Origin: Methylobacterium iners
Lineage (GTDB): Bacteria; Pseudomonadota; Alphaproteobacteria; Rhizobiales; Beijerinckiaceae
DNA length: 64,000 bases
Assembly: GCF_022179305.1 (NCBI RefSeq)
Contig: NZ_BPQP01000016.1
Span: forward strand, 62,001 to 126,000
Direction of reading: 5' to 3'
The position numbers were made by a program, and so were the translations under genes. Numbering within the stretch: position 1 is the stretch's first letter; each line of letters starts with the position of its first letter. Shown piece after piece: positions 53,471 to 62,131 of the stretch. The notes beneath the pieces were generated by a model that saw nothing but the letters and a program-made list of their open reading frames with translations, did not search any database and had not been told where the DNA came from.

Positions 53471-53589
53471 GCAGGGCTGGGGATCGGAGAGCGCGGAGCC
53501 CCACATTCGGAGGAGGGACGCGTTTCGGGTTTGCGGGAAGCGCCCTGATCGGTGCTACACATCGCGAAAGGGAATGGGGAAGGAACGTG

Positions 53590-54654
53590 ATGGGGCAGAG
53601 TGAGTGCGCGGACCGTGCGGTCCTGCGGGTCCTGTCGGGCGAAGCCTTGTCGCCACCGCCTGCCTGGATGATGCGCCAGGCGGGACGCTACCTGCCCGAG
53701 TACCGCGAGGTCCGTGCGCAGGCCGGCTCGTTCCTCGACCTCTGCTACAGCCCGGACTTCGCCACCGAGGTCACGCTGCAGCCGATCCGGCGGTTCGGCT
53801 TTGAAGCCGCGATCCTGTTCTCGGACATCCTCGTCGTGCCGCACGCGCTCGGCCAGGACGTCCGCTTCGTCGAAGGCGAGGGACCGCGCCTCGATCCCCT
53901 GTCGGGACGGGTAGAGTTCGAGGCCCTGCGCCGTCACGACGATCCCGCCATCTTCGCACGCCTGGCGCCGGTCTTCGAGACCGTCCGACGCCTGCGCAGG
54001 GAATTGCCGGCGCAGACCACCCTGCTCGGCTTCTGCGGCGCGCCCTGGACGGTCGCGAGCTACATGATCGGCGGCCGCGGCACGAGCGATCTCGCTCCCG
54101 CCCGGGCCTTCGCCCAACAGGATCCCGGGCTCCTCGACGCCCTGATCGATCGCCTGGTGAAGGTCCAGACCGCCTACCTCGTGCGCCAGCTCCAGGCCGG
54201 CGCCGACGCCGTCCAGATCTTCGAATCCCATGCCGGTTCGCTGCCCGACGGCCCGGACCCCCTCGCCCGGTTCTCCTTCGCGCCCATTAGCCGGATGATC
54301 GAGGGCGTGCGGGCGCAGGTGCCGGGCGCTCGCATCATCGTCTTCGCCCGCGGCTCAGGCCTCGATGGCCATGCCAGGGTCGCCGAGGAGACGGGCGCGG
54401 ATGCCGTCGGCGTCGATTGGGCGGTCGACCTCGGCGCGCTGCGCCGGCGGCTTCCCGAGAGCGCCGTCACGCAGGGCAACCTCCACCCCGACACGCTGAT
54501 CGAGGGAGGCCCTGCCCTCGACCGTGCTGTCGATTCCATCCTCGAGGCGACGCACGGCCTGCCCCACATCTTCAACCTCGGCCACGGCATCACGCCGCAG
54601 ACGCCCGTCGCCCATGTCGAGCAGATGCTGGCGCGCCTTCGCCGCCCCCGATGA
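53590..54654 (+). CDS. hemE: Uroporphyrinogen decarboxylase
   Basis: 354 residues with ATG at 53590 (GGGAAGGAACGTG upstream; GTG at 53587 in frame). Converts uroporphyrinogen III to coproporphyrinogen III. Motifs: [18 protein letters not shown] near residue 22 (Arg residues bind carboxylates), [10 protein letters not shown] near 76, [14 protein letters not shown] near 140, and ending with [16 protein letters not shown]. It lies immediately right of the proposed origin and overlaps hemJ by four bases. Confidence 0.95.
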   Translation: MGQSECADRAVLRVLSGEALSPPPAWMMRQAGRYLPEYREVRAQAGSFLDLCYSPDFATEVTLQPIRRFGFEAAILFSDILVVPHALGQDVRFVEGEGPRLDPLSGRVEFEALRRHDDPAIFARLAPVFETVRRLRRELPAQTTLLGFCGAPWTVASYMIGGRGTSDLAPARAFAQQDPGLLDALIDRLVKVQTAYLVRQLQAGADAVQIFESHAGSLPDGPDPLARFSFAPISRMIEGVRAQVPGARIIVFARGSGLDGHARVAEETGADAVGVDWAVDLGALRRRLPESAVTQGNLHPDTLIEGGPALDRAVDSILEATHGLPHIFNLGHGITPQTPVAHVEQMLARLRRPR

Positions 54655-55097
54655 GCGAGCTCTACCCCTGGATCAAGGCCGGGCACGTGGTGTCGTTCAT
54701 CGCCTGGATGGCGGCGATGCTCTACCTGCCGCGCCTCTTCGTATACCACGCTTCCCTGGCCCCGGGCCCCGCCTCCGCGGCGCAATCCGAGACCTTCAAG
54801 GTCATGGAGCGGCGCCTCCTGAAGGCGATCATGAATCCGGCCATGATCGCGACTTGGATTTTCGGGCTGGTCCTCGCGGTGTCGAGCGGGCTCTATGCCT
54901 CGGCCTGGCTGCAGGCGAAGTTCGTCCTCGTGCTCGCCATGAGCGGCATCCACGGCTGGCTCGCCGGCATGGTCAAGGATTTCGCGGCAGACCGGAACCG
55001 GCGCGGTCACAAGTTCTACCGCGTGATCAACGAGGTCCCGACGCTCCTCATGATTGGCATCGTGATCCTGGCGGTGGTCAAGCCCGCCTTGTGGTGA
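54651..55097 (+). CDS. hemJ: Protoporphyrinogen IX oxidase HemJ
   Basis: 148 residues with about four membrane helices: YPWIKAGHVVSFIAWMAAML at the start (conserved His12), then MERRLLKAIMNPAMIATW, LQAKFVLVLAMSGIHGWL (His) and NEVPTLLMIGIVILAV. HemJ replaces HemG/HemY in alphaproteobacteria. Its ATG overlaps the hemE stop (ATGA). Oxidises protoporphyrinogen to protoporphyrin at the membrane. Confidence 0.9.
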   Translation: MSELYPWIKAGHVVSFIAWMAAMLYLPRLFVYHASLAPGPASAAQSETFKVMERRLLKAIMNPAMIATWIFGLVLAVSSGLYASAWLQAKFVLVLAMSGIHGWLAGMVKDFAADRNRRGHKFYRVINEVPTLLMIGIVILAVVKPALW

Positions 55098-55125
55098 TCA
55101 CAGGATCACAGGATACCGTGATCCC

Positions 55126-56127
55126 TCAGGACAGCCGCGCGAGCAGGCGTTCCAGGAGCGGGTTGCCGGCCCCGAAGGCGTAGTCGACGCGGCGTACGCT
55201 CACGGCCAGGGCTCCGGCCTGCGCCAGGGCGTCGGCGAGATCGAACAGGCCGGCCGCCGGGCAGCGCAGGACGATCTCGCTTCCGCCCTCCGAGCCGTAG
55301 GGCAGCTCGGCGCCGTGCGAGGCGGCTAGCCCCGCGAGGTCGATGTCGCCGGAGGCTGGCCGGGCCGCGCGGATTTCCCGAGTGGTGCGGGCGCGCTCCT
55401 CGGCTGCGATGCGCCCGAGCAAGGTCGCCACCGCGCGGCGCTGGCCCGCGCCCCAGGCCGCCTTCAGGGAGGCGACGAGGTTCGCCTCCGAGCGCAGGAT
55501 GATGCCGTCGTCGAGGATCTTGAGGGCGTTGGCGGCCAGCGTCGCGCCGGTCGTCGTGATGTCGACGACTATCTCCGCCGAGCCCGCCGCCGGCGCGCCC
55601 TCGGTGGCGCCCAGGCTCTCGACGATCCGGTAATCGGCAACGCCGTGCTCGGCGAAGAAGCGCCGGGTCAGGTTCACGTATTTCGTGGCGATGCGCAGCC
55701 GGCGGCCCTGGCGCACCCGCATGTCGGAGGCGACCTCGTCGAGGTCGCTCATGGCGCGCACGTCGATCCAGGCCTGTGGCACCGCCACGACCACCGTCGC
55801 CTGACCGAAGCCCAGCGGCGTCAGGAGTTCGACCTGGCCGCTCGCGTCGGGCAGCGTCTCCCGGATCAGGTCCTCGCCGGTCACGCCGAGGTGGGCCGCG
55901 CCGCTGGCGAGCTGGCTCGCGATCTCGGAGGCCGAGAGGTAGCGCACCTCGACATCCGGCACGCCCACGAGACGGCCGCGATAGTCGCGGGCGCCGGCGC
56001 CTTGCGCGAAGGTGAGGCCGGCCCGGCCGAAGAAGGCGGCCGCGTTCTCCTGAAGCCGGCCCTTCGAGGGCACCGCGAGGACGAGGAGCCCCTCGCCCGC
56101 CTCGCTTCCCTGCATCGTCTCAGCCAC
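55126..56127 (-). CDS. hisG: ATP phosphoribosyltransferase
   Basis: 333 residues from GTG at 56127 (AGGAGGTG seven bases upstream); an alternative ATG is at 56115. First step of histidine synthesis (ATP + PRPP). Motifs: VLAVPSKGRLQENAAAF, the PRPP-loop EIVVDITTTGATLAANALKI and DDGIILRSEANLV, LRIATKYVNLTRRFF. The C-terminal 80 residues exceed the short HisG form, yet HisZ is also present. The start overlaps the hisZ stop by eight bases. Confidence 0.92.
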   Translation of the reverse strand: MAETMQGSEAGEGLLVLAVPSKGRLQENAAAFFGRAGLTFAQGAGARDYRGRLVGVPDVEVRYLSASEIASQLASGAAHLGVTGEDLIRETLPDASGQVELLTPLGFGQATVVVAVPQAWIDVRAMSDLDEVASDMRVRQGRRLRIATKYVNLTRRFFAEHGVADYRIVESLGATEGAPAAGSAEIVVDITTTGATLAANALKILDDGIILRSEANLVASLKAAWGAGQRRAVATLLGRIAAEERARTTREIRAARPASGDIDLAGLAASHGAELPYGSEGGSEIVLRCPAAGLFDLADALAQAGALAVSVRRVDYAFGAGNPLLERLLARLS

Positions 56128-57271
56128 GGGACACCTCCTGGGCCGCCCGGGACAGCCAGATCGCGCAGCCGACCGCGGGGACGGGCACGGGGCTGCCCAG
56201 ATGCTGCAGCAGGCCGTCGTAGCGGCCGCCACCCGCCAGGATCGGCGCGTCCTGCGCGAGGCCTGTCACCTCGAAGATGAAGCCCGTGTAATAGTCGAGG
56301 TTGCGCGCGAAGCCGCCGGAGAAGTGGAACTGCTCGACGGCGAGGCCGCGCGCCGCCATGAAGCCAATGCGCTCCTCGAACAGGGTCAGGGCCTCGTCGA
56401 GCGGCGGATGGTCGAGCCCGATCTCCCGCACCAGGTCGCGCAGGGCGCCCGCCGCCCGGTCCGGATCGCCGTGAACCGCGCGGTAGCGGTCGATGACGGC
56501 GCGGTTCTCGGCGTTCAGCCCCGCGCCGCCATTGGCCTGCGCCGCCGCCTTGGCGAGGAAGCGCTCGGCGATCTCGCCCGCGCTGCGGCCCCCGACGCGC
56601 GAGATGCCCGCGATCGAGAGCACGTCCTCGACGAAGGCGCGCACGCCCTTCGGGTCCTGGCCCTGGATCGCGGCGAGCAGCCCCGCATGGGGATCCTCCG
56701 AGGCACCGCCGTTGGTGACCTCGTCGAGGGAGCGCCCGGCTGCGAGCGCCCGCAGCGTGCGCCGCTTGGCCGTCGGCGGCACCTGAAGCGCGTCGAGCAG
56801 GGTATCGGTCAGGCCCATGTCGCCGAGGCGGACGCAAAGGTCGCACCGCCCGAGAAGACCGAGGCCTTCGAGGGCGAGGCCCACGACCTCGGCATCCGCC
56901 GCCGGCGTGTCGGTCCGGCCGATCGACTCGATGCCCGCCTGCAGGAACTCGTCCGGCTCGTCGGCCGCGAGGCGGAAGACGGGGCCCAGATAGCTGTAAT
57001 CCCCCGTCGTCCCGCCGGAGGCGGCGAGGTGGTGGCGGCAGACGGGGATGGTGAATTCCGGCCGCAGGCACAGCTCGGCGCCGCCCGCATCCTGCGTCGC
57101 GAAGATGCGCCGGCGGATATCCTCGCCCGACAGCTCCAGGAACGGCTCCATGGGCTGCAGGACCGGGGGCAGGACCGGGGCGTAGCCGCAGGCCGCGAAA
57201 TGGGCGGAGAGCTGCGCATGCGTCGCGCCCTGTCCGCCGCCGATCGCCTCTCCTGCCTGCGCTGTCGTCAT
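56120..57271 (-). CDS. hisZ: ATP phosphoribosyltransferase regulatory subunit
   Basis: 383 residues resembling class II aminoacyl-tRNA synthetase catalytic domains: PPVLQPMEPFLELSGEDIRR, RPEFTIPVCRHHLA, and LAVEQFHFSGGFARNLDYYTGFIFEV near residue 310, GGGRYDGLLQHLG. HisZ binds HisG and supplies histidine feedback regulation. It precedes hisG with an eight-base overlap. A catalytic tRNA-synthetase role is not expected because HisRS-specific motifs are incomplete. Confidence 0.92.
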   Translation of the reverse strand: MTTAQAGEAIGGGQGATHAQLSAHFAACGYAPVLPPVLQPMEPFLELSGEDIRRRIFATQDAGGAELCLRPEFTIPVCRHHLAASGGTTGDYSYLGPVFRLAADEPDEFLQAGIESIGRTDTPAADAEVVGLALEGLGLLGRCDLCVRLGDMGLTDTLLDALQVPPTAKRRTLRALAAGRSLDEVTNGGASEDPHAGLLAAIQGQDPKGVRAFVEDVLSIAGISRVGGRSAGEIAERFLAKAAAQANGGAGLNAENRAVIDRYRAVHGDPDRAAGALRDLVREIGLDHPPLDEALTLFEERIGFMAARGLAVEQFHFSGGFARNLDYYTGFIFEVTGLAQDAPILAGGGRYDGLLQHLGSPVPVPAVGCAIWLSRAAQEVSRG

Positions 57272-57466
57272 GATCCACTCGCCATCGTCGCCCGATCCCT
57301 AGCAACCGCACCCGTTCCTGGCGACAGGGTCCGGCGCAGCCGCCTGTGGGCCGGCCGGAGCCAGGTTGCTGAGGCGCGTTGATAACCCGGCAATCGTTTC
57401 CGCCAAGCGAATCGCTTTTCCATCGGTCTTCGGTCGAGTGTCTGGGTCACTCCTCCCGCGCCCTTC

Positions 57467-57622
57467 CCTGGACGGGTGGAGCGTCAGCGGAACCCGATCC
57501 GGGGTTCAGCAGGGGACATCGCGAAGCGTCCAAAACTTTGTGCCGCTCGTCATGAGCCGCCGACGCGGCCCCTCATTCGCTGGGTCCCGGATCACCTTCC
57601 GCTGACGCTCCAGGCGTCCGGG
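57467..57622. repeat. Imperfect palindromic element, third type
   Basis: TGGAGCGTCAGCGGA (57477-57491) and its exact complement at 57598-57612 are flanked by further imperfect pairs (GGACG at both ends) and enclose GATCCGGG / CCCGGATC. The total is about 155 bases. It is the main content of the 390-base gap between hisZ and hemH. It resembles a MITE-like or palindromic repeat; only one copy was found here. Confidence 0.7.
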
Positions 57623-57661
57623 AAAGGCGCGTGCAACCGAAGCGATCGGCTGGAAACGCTA

Positions 57662-58744
57662 TCAGACCCAGCCCTGAAGCTCGCGCCGGACCACGTGCTC
57701 GATCACCCGCATGCCGAGGTCGCCGTCGTTGAGGCAGGGGATGTAGGCGAAGTGCTCGCCGCCGTTGTCCTCGAAGTAGTGGCGGTTCTCGCCGTCGAGC
57801 TCCTCCAGGGTCTCGAGGCAATCGGCCGTGAAGCCCGGCGCCACGATCGCCATGCGCTTGACGCCGCTCTTCGCCAAGTCCTGCACCGTCTCGTCGGTAT
57901 AGGGCCTGAGCCATTCCTCGTTGCCGAAGCGCGACTGGAAGGTCGTGCGCATGCGCTCGGGGGAGAAGCCGAGCGCCTCGCGGATGAGGCGGCCCGTCTT
58001 CACGCATTGGCAATGGTAGGGATCGCCCTTGAGGAGGTAGCTCTTGGGCACCCCGTGGAACGAGGTCAGGATCACCTCCGGCTCGAAATCGAGCTTGGCC
58101 AGGCCCTCGCGGATCGAGTCGGCGATCGCCGCGATGTAGACGGGATCGTCGTGGTAGGGCGGCGAGACCCGCACCGTCGGCTGCCAGCGCATCTGCATCA
58201 GGGCCTTGAAGGCCTGGTCGCAGGCGGTGGCCGAGGTCGCGGCCGCGTATTGCGGATAGAGCGGCACCAGCAGGATGCGGTCGCAGCCCTGGTCGAGGAG
58301 CGCCTGGAGGCGCAGGGACACCTCGGGCTTGCCGTAGCGCATCGCCCAGTCGACGACGACGCTGTCGCCCATCGCCGCCTGCAGACGCTCGCACTGGCCC
58401 CGGGTGATGGTCTTGAGCGGTCCTTCGTCGCGTTCGTTGTTCCAGACGCTGGCGTAGTCGCGGCCCTTCGGCCCCGGCCGCTTGGTCAGGATGACGAGGT
58501 TGAGGAGCGGCCACCAGATCAGGCGCGGCACCTCGATCACCCGGCGGTCCGAGAGGAATTCCTTGAGGTAGCGCCGCATCGGCCAGTAGCTGGTGCCCTC
58601 GGGCGTGCCGAGATTCATCAGGAGCACGCCGATCCGGCCCCAGCGCACGGGCGGGTGATCGGTGGGCAGCGTCCCGGTTGCGAGGCTCTCGCCCCCAAGA
58701 CTCTGTGTTTCCGCCAGGAGCGGCGGTTCGACGCGTTTGTTCAT
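57662..58744 (-). CDS. hemH: Ferrochelatase
   Basis: 360 residues. Inserts Fe2+ into protoporphyrin. Motifs: GVLLMNLGTPEG near residue 39, LLVPLYPQYAAATSATA near 160, TSFHGVPKSYL (catalytic His) near 230, the distal QSRFGNEEWLRPYT and CLNDGDLGMRVIEHV at the C-terminus. It has a longer N-terminal extension of about 35 residues than E. coli HemH. With hemE and hemJ, three haem genes lie within 5 kb of the origin. Confidence 0.94.
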   Translation of the reverse strand: MNKRVEPPLLAETQSLGGESLATGTLPTDHPPVRWGRIGVLLMNLGTPEGTSYWPMRRYLKEFLSDRRVIEVPRLIWWPLLNLVILTKRPGPKGRDYASVWNNERDEGPLKTITRGQCERLQAAMGDSVVVDWAMRYGKPEVSLRLQALLDQGCDRILLVPLYPQYAAATSATACDQAFKALMQMRWQPTVRVSPPYHDDPVYIAAIADSIREGLAKLDFEPEVILTSFHGVPKSYLLKGDPYHCQCVKTGRLIREALGFSPERMRTTFQSRFGNEEWLRPYTDETVQDLAKSGVKRMAIVAPGFTADCLETLEELDGENRHYFEDNGGEHFAYIPCLNDGDLGMRVIEHVVRRELQGWV

Positions 58745-58870
58745 CGGGTTTCCGGATCAGCCGCAGGGTGCCGTGCGAGACACGATGCAAGACACCATGG
58801 TTGTGCGCAGAGACATATCTTACTAGAGCACGGACCCTGCCAGAGACGACCCGACAGGACAGCACGCGAC

Positions 58871-59824
58871 ATGCCGTCTCCCCGGTACTTCCTCAGCCAC
58901 TTCATGCCCTTCACCGGCTATCCCTATACGGGTGAGCCCACGGCCTGCAATCTGTGCGCCGCGCGCGAGACCGTGACGGTGGCGGAGACGGATCGGCGCC
59001 TCAAGACCCTTCGCTCGATCGCCTGCGCGCAATGCGGCCTGATCCGCACCGACCCGATGCCGACGCCCGACGAGCTGGCGCATTACTACGCCCATGCCTA
59101 CCGCGCCGATTACCAGCTCGCCTTCGCCGGCGGTCCGCCGCGGCACCATCTCAACCGCAGCGCCCGCGAAGCGGCGTTCCGGGCCGAGCTTCTCGCCCCG
59201 AAGCTGAAGCCCGGGGCGCGCGTGCTCGATTTCGGCTCCGGCTCCGGCGAGTTCCTCGCCGCCGTGCGCGCCCGGGGCTGCGAGGCGATCGGCGTCGAGC
59301 CGGGGCGCGACTACGCGGCCTATGCGCGGGACCACCACGGGGTCGAGGTCCTCGACGATGCCGGCGACGAGCGCTTCCCGGCCGGGTATTTCGACGTGAT
59401 CACGACCCATCACGTCCTCGAGCACCTGCGCGACCCGGCCGACGTCATGGAGCGGCTCGCCCGCTGGCTGAAGCCCGACGGGGTGCTCTACGCCGCGGTC
59501 CCCAACATGGCCGCCACCGGCAAGCCGGCGCATGAGCGCTTCCACTTCGCCCATGTCCACGGTTTCGTGCGCGAGACCCTCGACCTCGCCGCCCGCCGCG
59601 CCGGCCTCGTGCCCCAGACCGATTACTGGCGCGAGGACACGACAGTGGTCTACGCCAAGACCGACGCGCCGGTGCCCGCACTCCGCTCGCCCGGCCTCGC
59701 GCAGCGCCTCGCCGTCGAGCTCAAGCCGGTACCGGCGGGGGCCTATCTCGCCTCCGGCGCCTGGCTCTGGCCCATGCTCCGGCGCAACGCGAAAGCCGTG
59801 CGGGACACGTTCGCGCCGCGCTGA
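58871..59824 (+). CDS. Class I SAM-dependent methyltransferase with zinc-ribbon start
   Basis: 317 residues. Four Cys in CNLCAARE and CAQCG near residues 26-58 suggest a zinc ribbon. The methyltransferase core follows: RVLDFGSGSGEFLAAVRARG near residue 116 (SAM loop), VEPGRDYAAYARDHHGVEV, DVITTHHVLEHLRDPADVM, and LKPDGVLYAAVPNMAATG. It resembles methyltransferases of O-antigen or surface-polysaccharide clusters. The substrate is unknown and the gene is monocistronic. Confidence 0.83.
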   Translation: MPSPRYFLSHFMPFTGYPYTGEPTACNLCAARETVTVAETDRRLKTLRSIACAQCGLIRTDPMPTPDELAHYYAHAYRADYQLAFAGGPPRHHLNRSAREAAFRAELLAPKLKPGARVLDFGSGSGEFLAAVRARGCEAIGVEPGRDYAAYARDHHGVEVLDDAGDERFPAGYFDVITTHHVLEHLRDPADVMERLARWLKPDGVLYAAVPNMAATGKPAHERFHFAHVHGFVRETLDLAARRAGLVPQTDYWREDTTVVYAKTDAPVPALRSPGLAQRLAVELKPVPAGAYLASGAWLWPMLRRNAKAVRDTFAPR

Positions 59825-59893
59825 ACGCCGATGCGAGACGGCATGTTGGACAGATCGCACCGTCGCGTTCCAACACGATCGACTTGGAAATTT

Positions 59894-59909
59894 GTATCCT
59901 GTGGGATAC
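59894..59909. promoter_or_regulatory. Candidate operator of the toxin-antitoxin pair
   Basis: GTATCC-TGTG-GGATAC, perfect 6-base arms with a 4-base spacer, eight bases before the toxin start at 59917. Toxin-antitoxin operons are usually autorepressed by such a dyad. Confidence 0.6.
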
Positions 59910-59916
59910 GATCCTC

Positions 59917-60207
59917 ATGATCGAGGTCCGTCGAACACATGCCTTCGCGGATTGGATCGACGGACTTCGCGATCGCCGAGCAGCAGTTCGTATCGAGGCA
60001 CGCATCGATCGTCTTCGGCTGGGAAATGCCGGTGACGTGAAAACTGTCGGCGAGGGCGTCAGCGAGATCCGGATTGATTACGGCCCTGGTTACCGAGTGT
60101 ACTTCGTTCGGCGCGGGACGTTGATCGTCGTGCTTCTCTGCGGTGGCGATAAGTCCACCCAGGTTCGCGACATCAAGATCGCGAAGGCTATGGCCGCTGA
60201 GGAGTGA
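59917..60207 (+). CDS. RelE/ParE-superfamily toxin (HigB-like)
   Basis: 96 residues starting at the ATG at 59917 (MIEVRRTHAFADWIDGLRD), the usual start of the addiction module killer protein family. Conserved RelE-fold positions: RAAVRIEARIDRLRLGN, GVSEIRIDYGPGYRVYFVRRG, and VLLCGGDKSTQVRDIKIAKAM with basic C-terminal residues. It is upstream of its antitoxin (reverse of the classical order) and ends five bases before it. Lower GC than the surroundings suggests transfer. Confidence 0.88.
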   Translation: MIEVRRTHAFADWIDGLRDRRAAVRIEARIDRLRLGNAGDVKTVGEGVSEIRIDYGPGYRVYFVRRGTLIVVLLCGGDKSTQVRDIKIAKAMAAEE

Positions 60208-60211
60208 ACCG

Positions 60212-60529
60212 ATGCCGCTGCAAACCTTTACTTATGACACGGCTGAACACCTAAAGGACGAGCAGGACATCGCCCTCTATATCGAAGCGGTCCTTGAGGA
60301 TGGCGATCCGGCTCTGATCCGCGATGCCGTTGGCACCGTCGCGCGGGCGCGGGGCATGACACAGATTGCCCGGGAGACCGGCTTGTCCCGCGAGAGCCTC
60401 TACAAGGCTCTCTCGGCGGAGGGGAACCCCGGCTTTGACACGGTCGTGCGGGTCCTGAGGGCGCTGGGTCTGACCTTGAGCGTGAAGCCCACAGCCGAGG
60501 CGGAAACCACCGAGCCCAAGGTAGCCTGA
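60212..60529 (+). CDS. Antitoxin of the RelE/ParE pair (addiction module antidote, HTH)
   Basis: 105 residues with helix-turn-helix region GMTQIARETGLSRESLYKAL and FDTVVRVLRALGLTLSVKP, the pattern of the HigA-like antidote family. N-terminal part DTAEHLKDEQDIALYIEAVL is the toxin-binding segment. It should neutralise the upstream toxin and bind the palindrome at 59894-59909. Confidence 0.88.
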   Translation: MPLQTFTYDTAEHLKDEQDIALYIEAVLEDGDPALIRDAVGTVARARGMTQIARETGLSRESLYKALSAEGNPGFDTVVRVLRALGLTLSVKPTAEAETTEPKVA

Positions 60530-60598
60530 GCGTCGTCAGAGGTTCATCATCGAACCACTAAGTACCCTGTCGAGCGTTTTCACCGGACAATCCCCACC

Positions 60599-62131
60599 AT
60601 GCCTTCAGCGAACCGCCGTCGGACGTTGGGGCTCGGCCTCGGCGCCGGGCTCGCCGGTGCGCTTCCTGCCGACGCGGCGACCCCACCGCCGGAGGCAGGG
60701 CGCGACCCCACCTTCACCCTGCTCCTCGTCAACGACGTCTACCGGATGGCCGAGGCCGACGGGCGCGGCGGCTTCGCGCGGCTCACCGCCATCGTTCGGG
60801 CCGAGCGGGCGCGTGGCGTGCCGATGCTCTATGCGCATGCCGGCGACACCCTCTCGCCCTCGCTGATGTCGGGCTTCGACAAGGGTGCGCATATCGTCGA
60901 GCTCCTGAACCTGGCGCCGCCCGACGTCTTCGTGCCCGGCAACCACGAGTTCGATTTCGGGCCGGCCGTCTTCGCGCAAAGGATGGGCGAGGCGAATTTT
61001 CCCGTCTTCGCCGCCAACCTGCGCGACGCGGGCGGACAGCCGCTGAAGGGCTTGCGCGACCGCACGCTCGTCACGCTGGGCGGCATCCGGGTCGGTATCG
61101 TCGGGATCGCGCTCGCCAGCACCCCGGAGAAGTCGCAGGCCGGCGACCTGCGCTTCGGGCCCGAGATCGAGACCCTGACCCGCGAGGCGCAAGCGCTTCG
61201 GGACGAGGGCGCCGACCTCGTCGTTGGGGTGGCGCATACCGGCCGCGTCCTCGACGAGGCCATCCTCAAGGCGCGGCTCGTCGACATCTTGCTGTCGGGC
61301 CACGACCACGACCTCGTTCTCTCCTACGACGGCCAGGGCATGCTGGCCGAGTCGAGCTTCGACGCGCAATACGTGACCGCCATCGACATCACCGCCGCGG
61401 TGACCGGCGAGGGCAAGAACCGCCGCGTCACCTGGCGCCCGAGCTTCCGCATCCGCGACTCGGCGACCGTCACCCCTGATCGCGAGGCGGCCGCGCTGGT
61501 GAACCGGCTCGAGAGCGCCCTGTCCCGCGAGCTCGACCTCCCCGTCGGGGCCACGCGGGAGGATCTCGATAGCCGCATCGCTTCCGTGCGCGTTCGCGAA
61601 GCGAGCTTCGGCAGCCTCGTGGCCGACGCGCTCCGGGCCGCACTCGGTGCGCAGGTCGCGATCATGAACGGCGGCGGCATCCGCGGGAACCGCCTCTACC
61701 CGGCGGGCACGGTGCTGACCCGCCGCGATATCCTGACCGAACTCCCCTTCGGCAACAGCACCGTCCTCGTGTCGCTCACCGGCGCGCAGATCCGGACCCT
61801 GCTGGAAGGGACCTTGACCGATCTCGGTCGCCCGGCCGGGCGCTTCCCTCACGTCTCCGGCCTTACCCTCACCGTGGATCCTGCGGCGCCGGTCGGGCGC
61901 CGCATCGTCGCGATCCGGGTGGGGGACGCCCCCCTCGACGAGGCGCAGACCTACACGGTGGCGTCCAACAACTTCCTCTACGAGGGCGGCAACGGCTACG
62001 GCATCCTCGCGCGCGGGCGCACCCTTGTCGGGCCGAGCGACGGCAAGCTCGTCGCCAACGAGGTCATGGCCTATATCCGCAGGAACGCGCCCATCGCCGT
62101 CGAGGATCAAGGGCGCATCATCCTGCGCTGA
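60599..62131 (+). CDS. Metallophosphatase/5'-nucleotidase
   Basis: 510 residues with an N-terminal NRRRTLGLGLGAGLAGALPA signal, twin-Arg-like. The metallophosphatase domain has LLVNDVYRM (first metal ligand region), HAGDTLSPSLMSG, VPGNHEFDFG, HTGRVLDE and LSGHDHDL. The C-terminal 5'-nucleotidase domain has ALRAALGAQVAIMNGGGIRG and FLYEGGNGYGIL. It hydrolyses nucleotides or related esters in the periplasm. Its stop overlaps ung (TGATG). Confidence 0.9.
   Translation: MPSANRRRTLGLGLGAGLAGALPADAATPPPEAGRDPTFTLLLVNDVYRMAEADGRGGFARLTAIVRAERARGVPMLYAHAGDTLSPSLMSGFDKGAHIVELLNLAPPDVFVPGNHEFDFGPAVFAQRMGEANFPVFAANLRDAGGQPLKGLRDRTLVTLGGIRVGIVGIALASTPEKSQAGDLRFGPEIETLTREAQALRDEGADLVVGVAHTGRVLDEAILKARLVDILLSGHDHDLVLSYDGQGMLAESSFDAQYVTAIDITAAVTGEGKNRRVTWRPSFRIRDSATVTPDREAAALVNRLESALSRELDLPVGATREDLDSRIASVRVREASFGSLVADALRAALGAQVAIMNGGGIRGNRLYPAGTVLTRRDILTELPFGNSTVLVSLTGAQIRTLLEGTLTDLGRPAGRFPHVSGLTLTVDPAAPVGRRIVAIRVGDAPLDEAQTYTVASNNFLYEGGNGYGILARGRTLVGPSDGKLVANEVMAYIRRNAPIAVEDQGRIILR

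Larger units (their letters stand above)
53071..53589. other. Proposed chromosomal replication origin (oriC)
   Basis: 519 bases free of genes between hemE and the RP001-type gene, transcribed away from each other, the classic alphaproteobacterial oriC position. It contains one perfect DnaA box (TGTGGATAA, 53154-53162), a weaker one (TGTGGATGG, 53389-53397), a degenerate TTGTCCACG at 53120-53128, one perfect CtrA site (53352-53367), three GANTC methylation sites (53143, 53263, 53438) and an A-rich tract at 53423-53470. A parS-like site lies 1 kb away. DnaA or marker-frequency data are needed to prove it. Confidence 0.82.

Noticed and set aside
53590-54654. hemE starting at an upstream codon near 53374
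   Set aside because: The longer frame runs through the origin region and adds no family sequence; ATG 53590 has a good ribosome site.
56120-57271. Histidyl-tRNA synthetase
   Set aside because: The fold is similar, but the position next to hisG and incomplete synthetase motifs point to HisZ.
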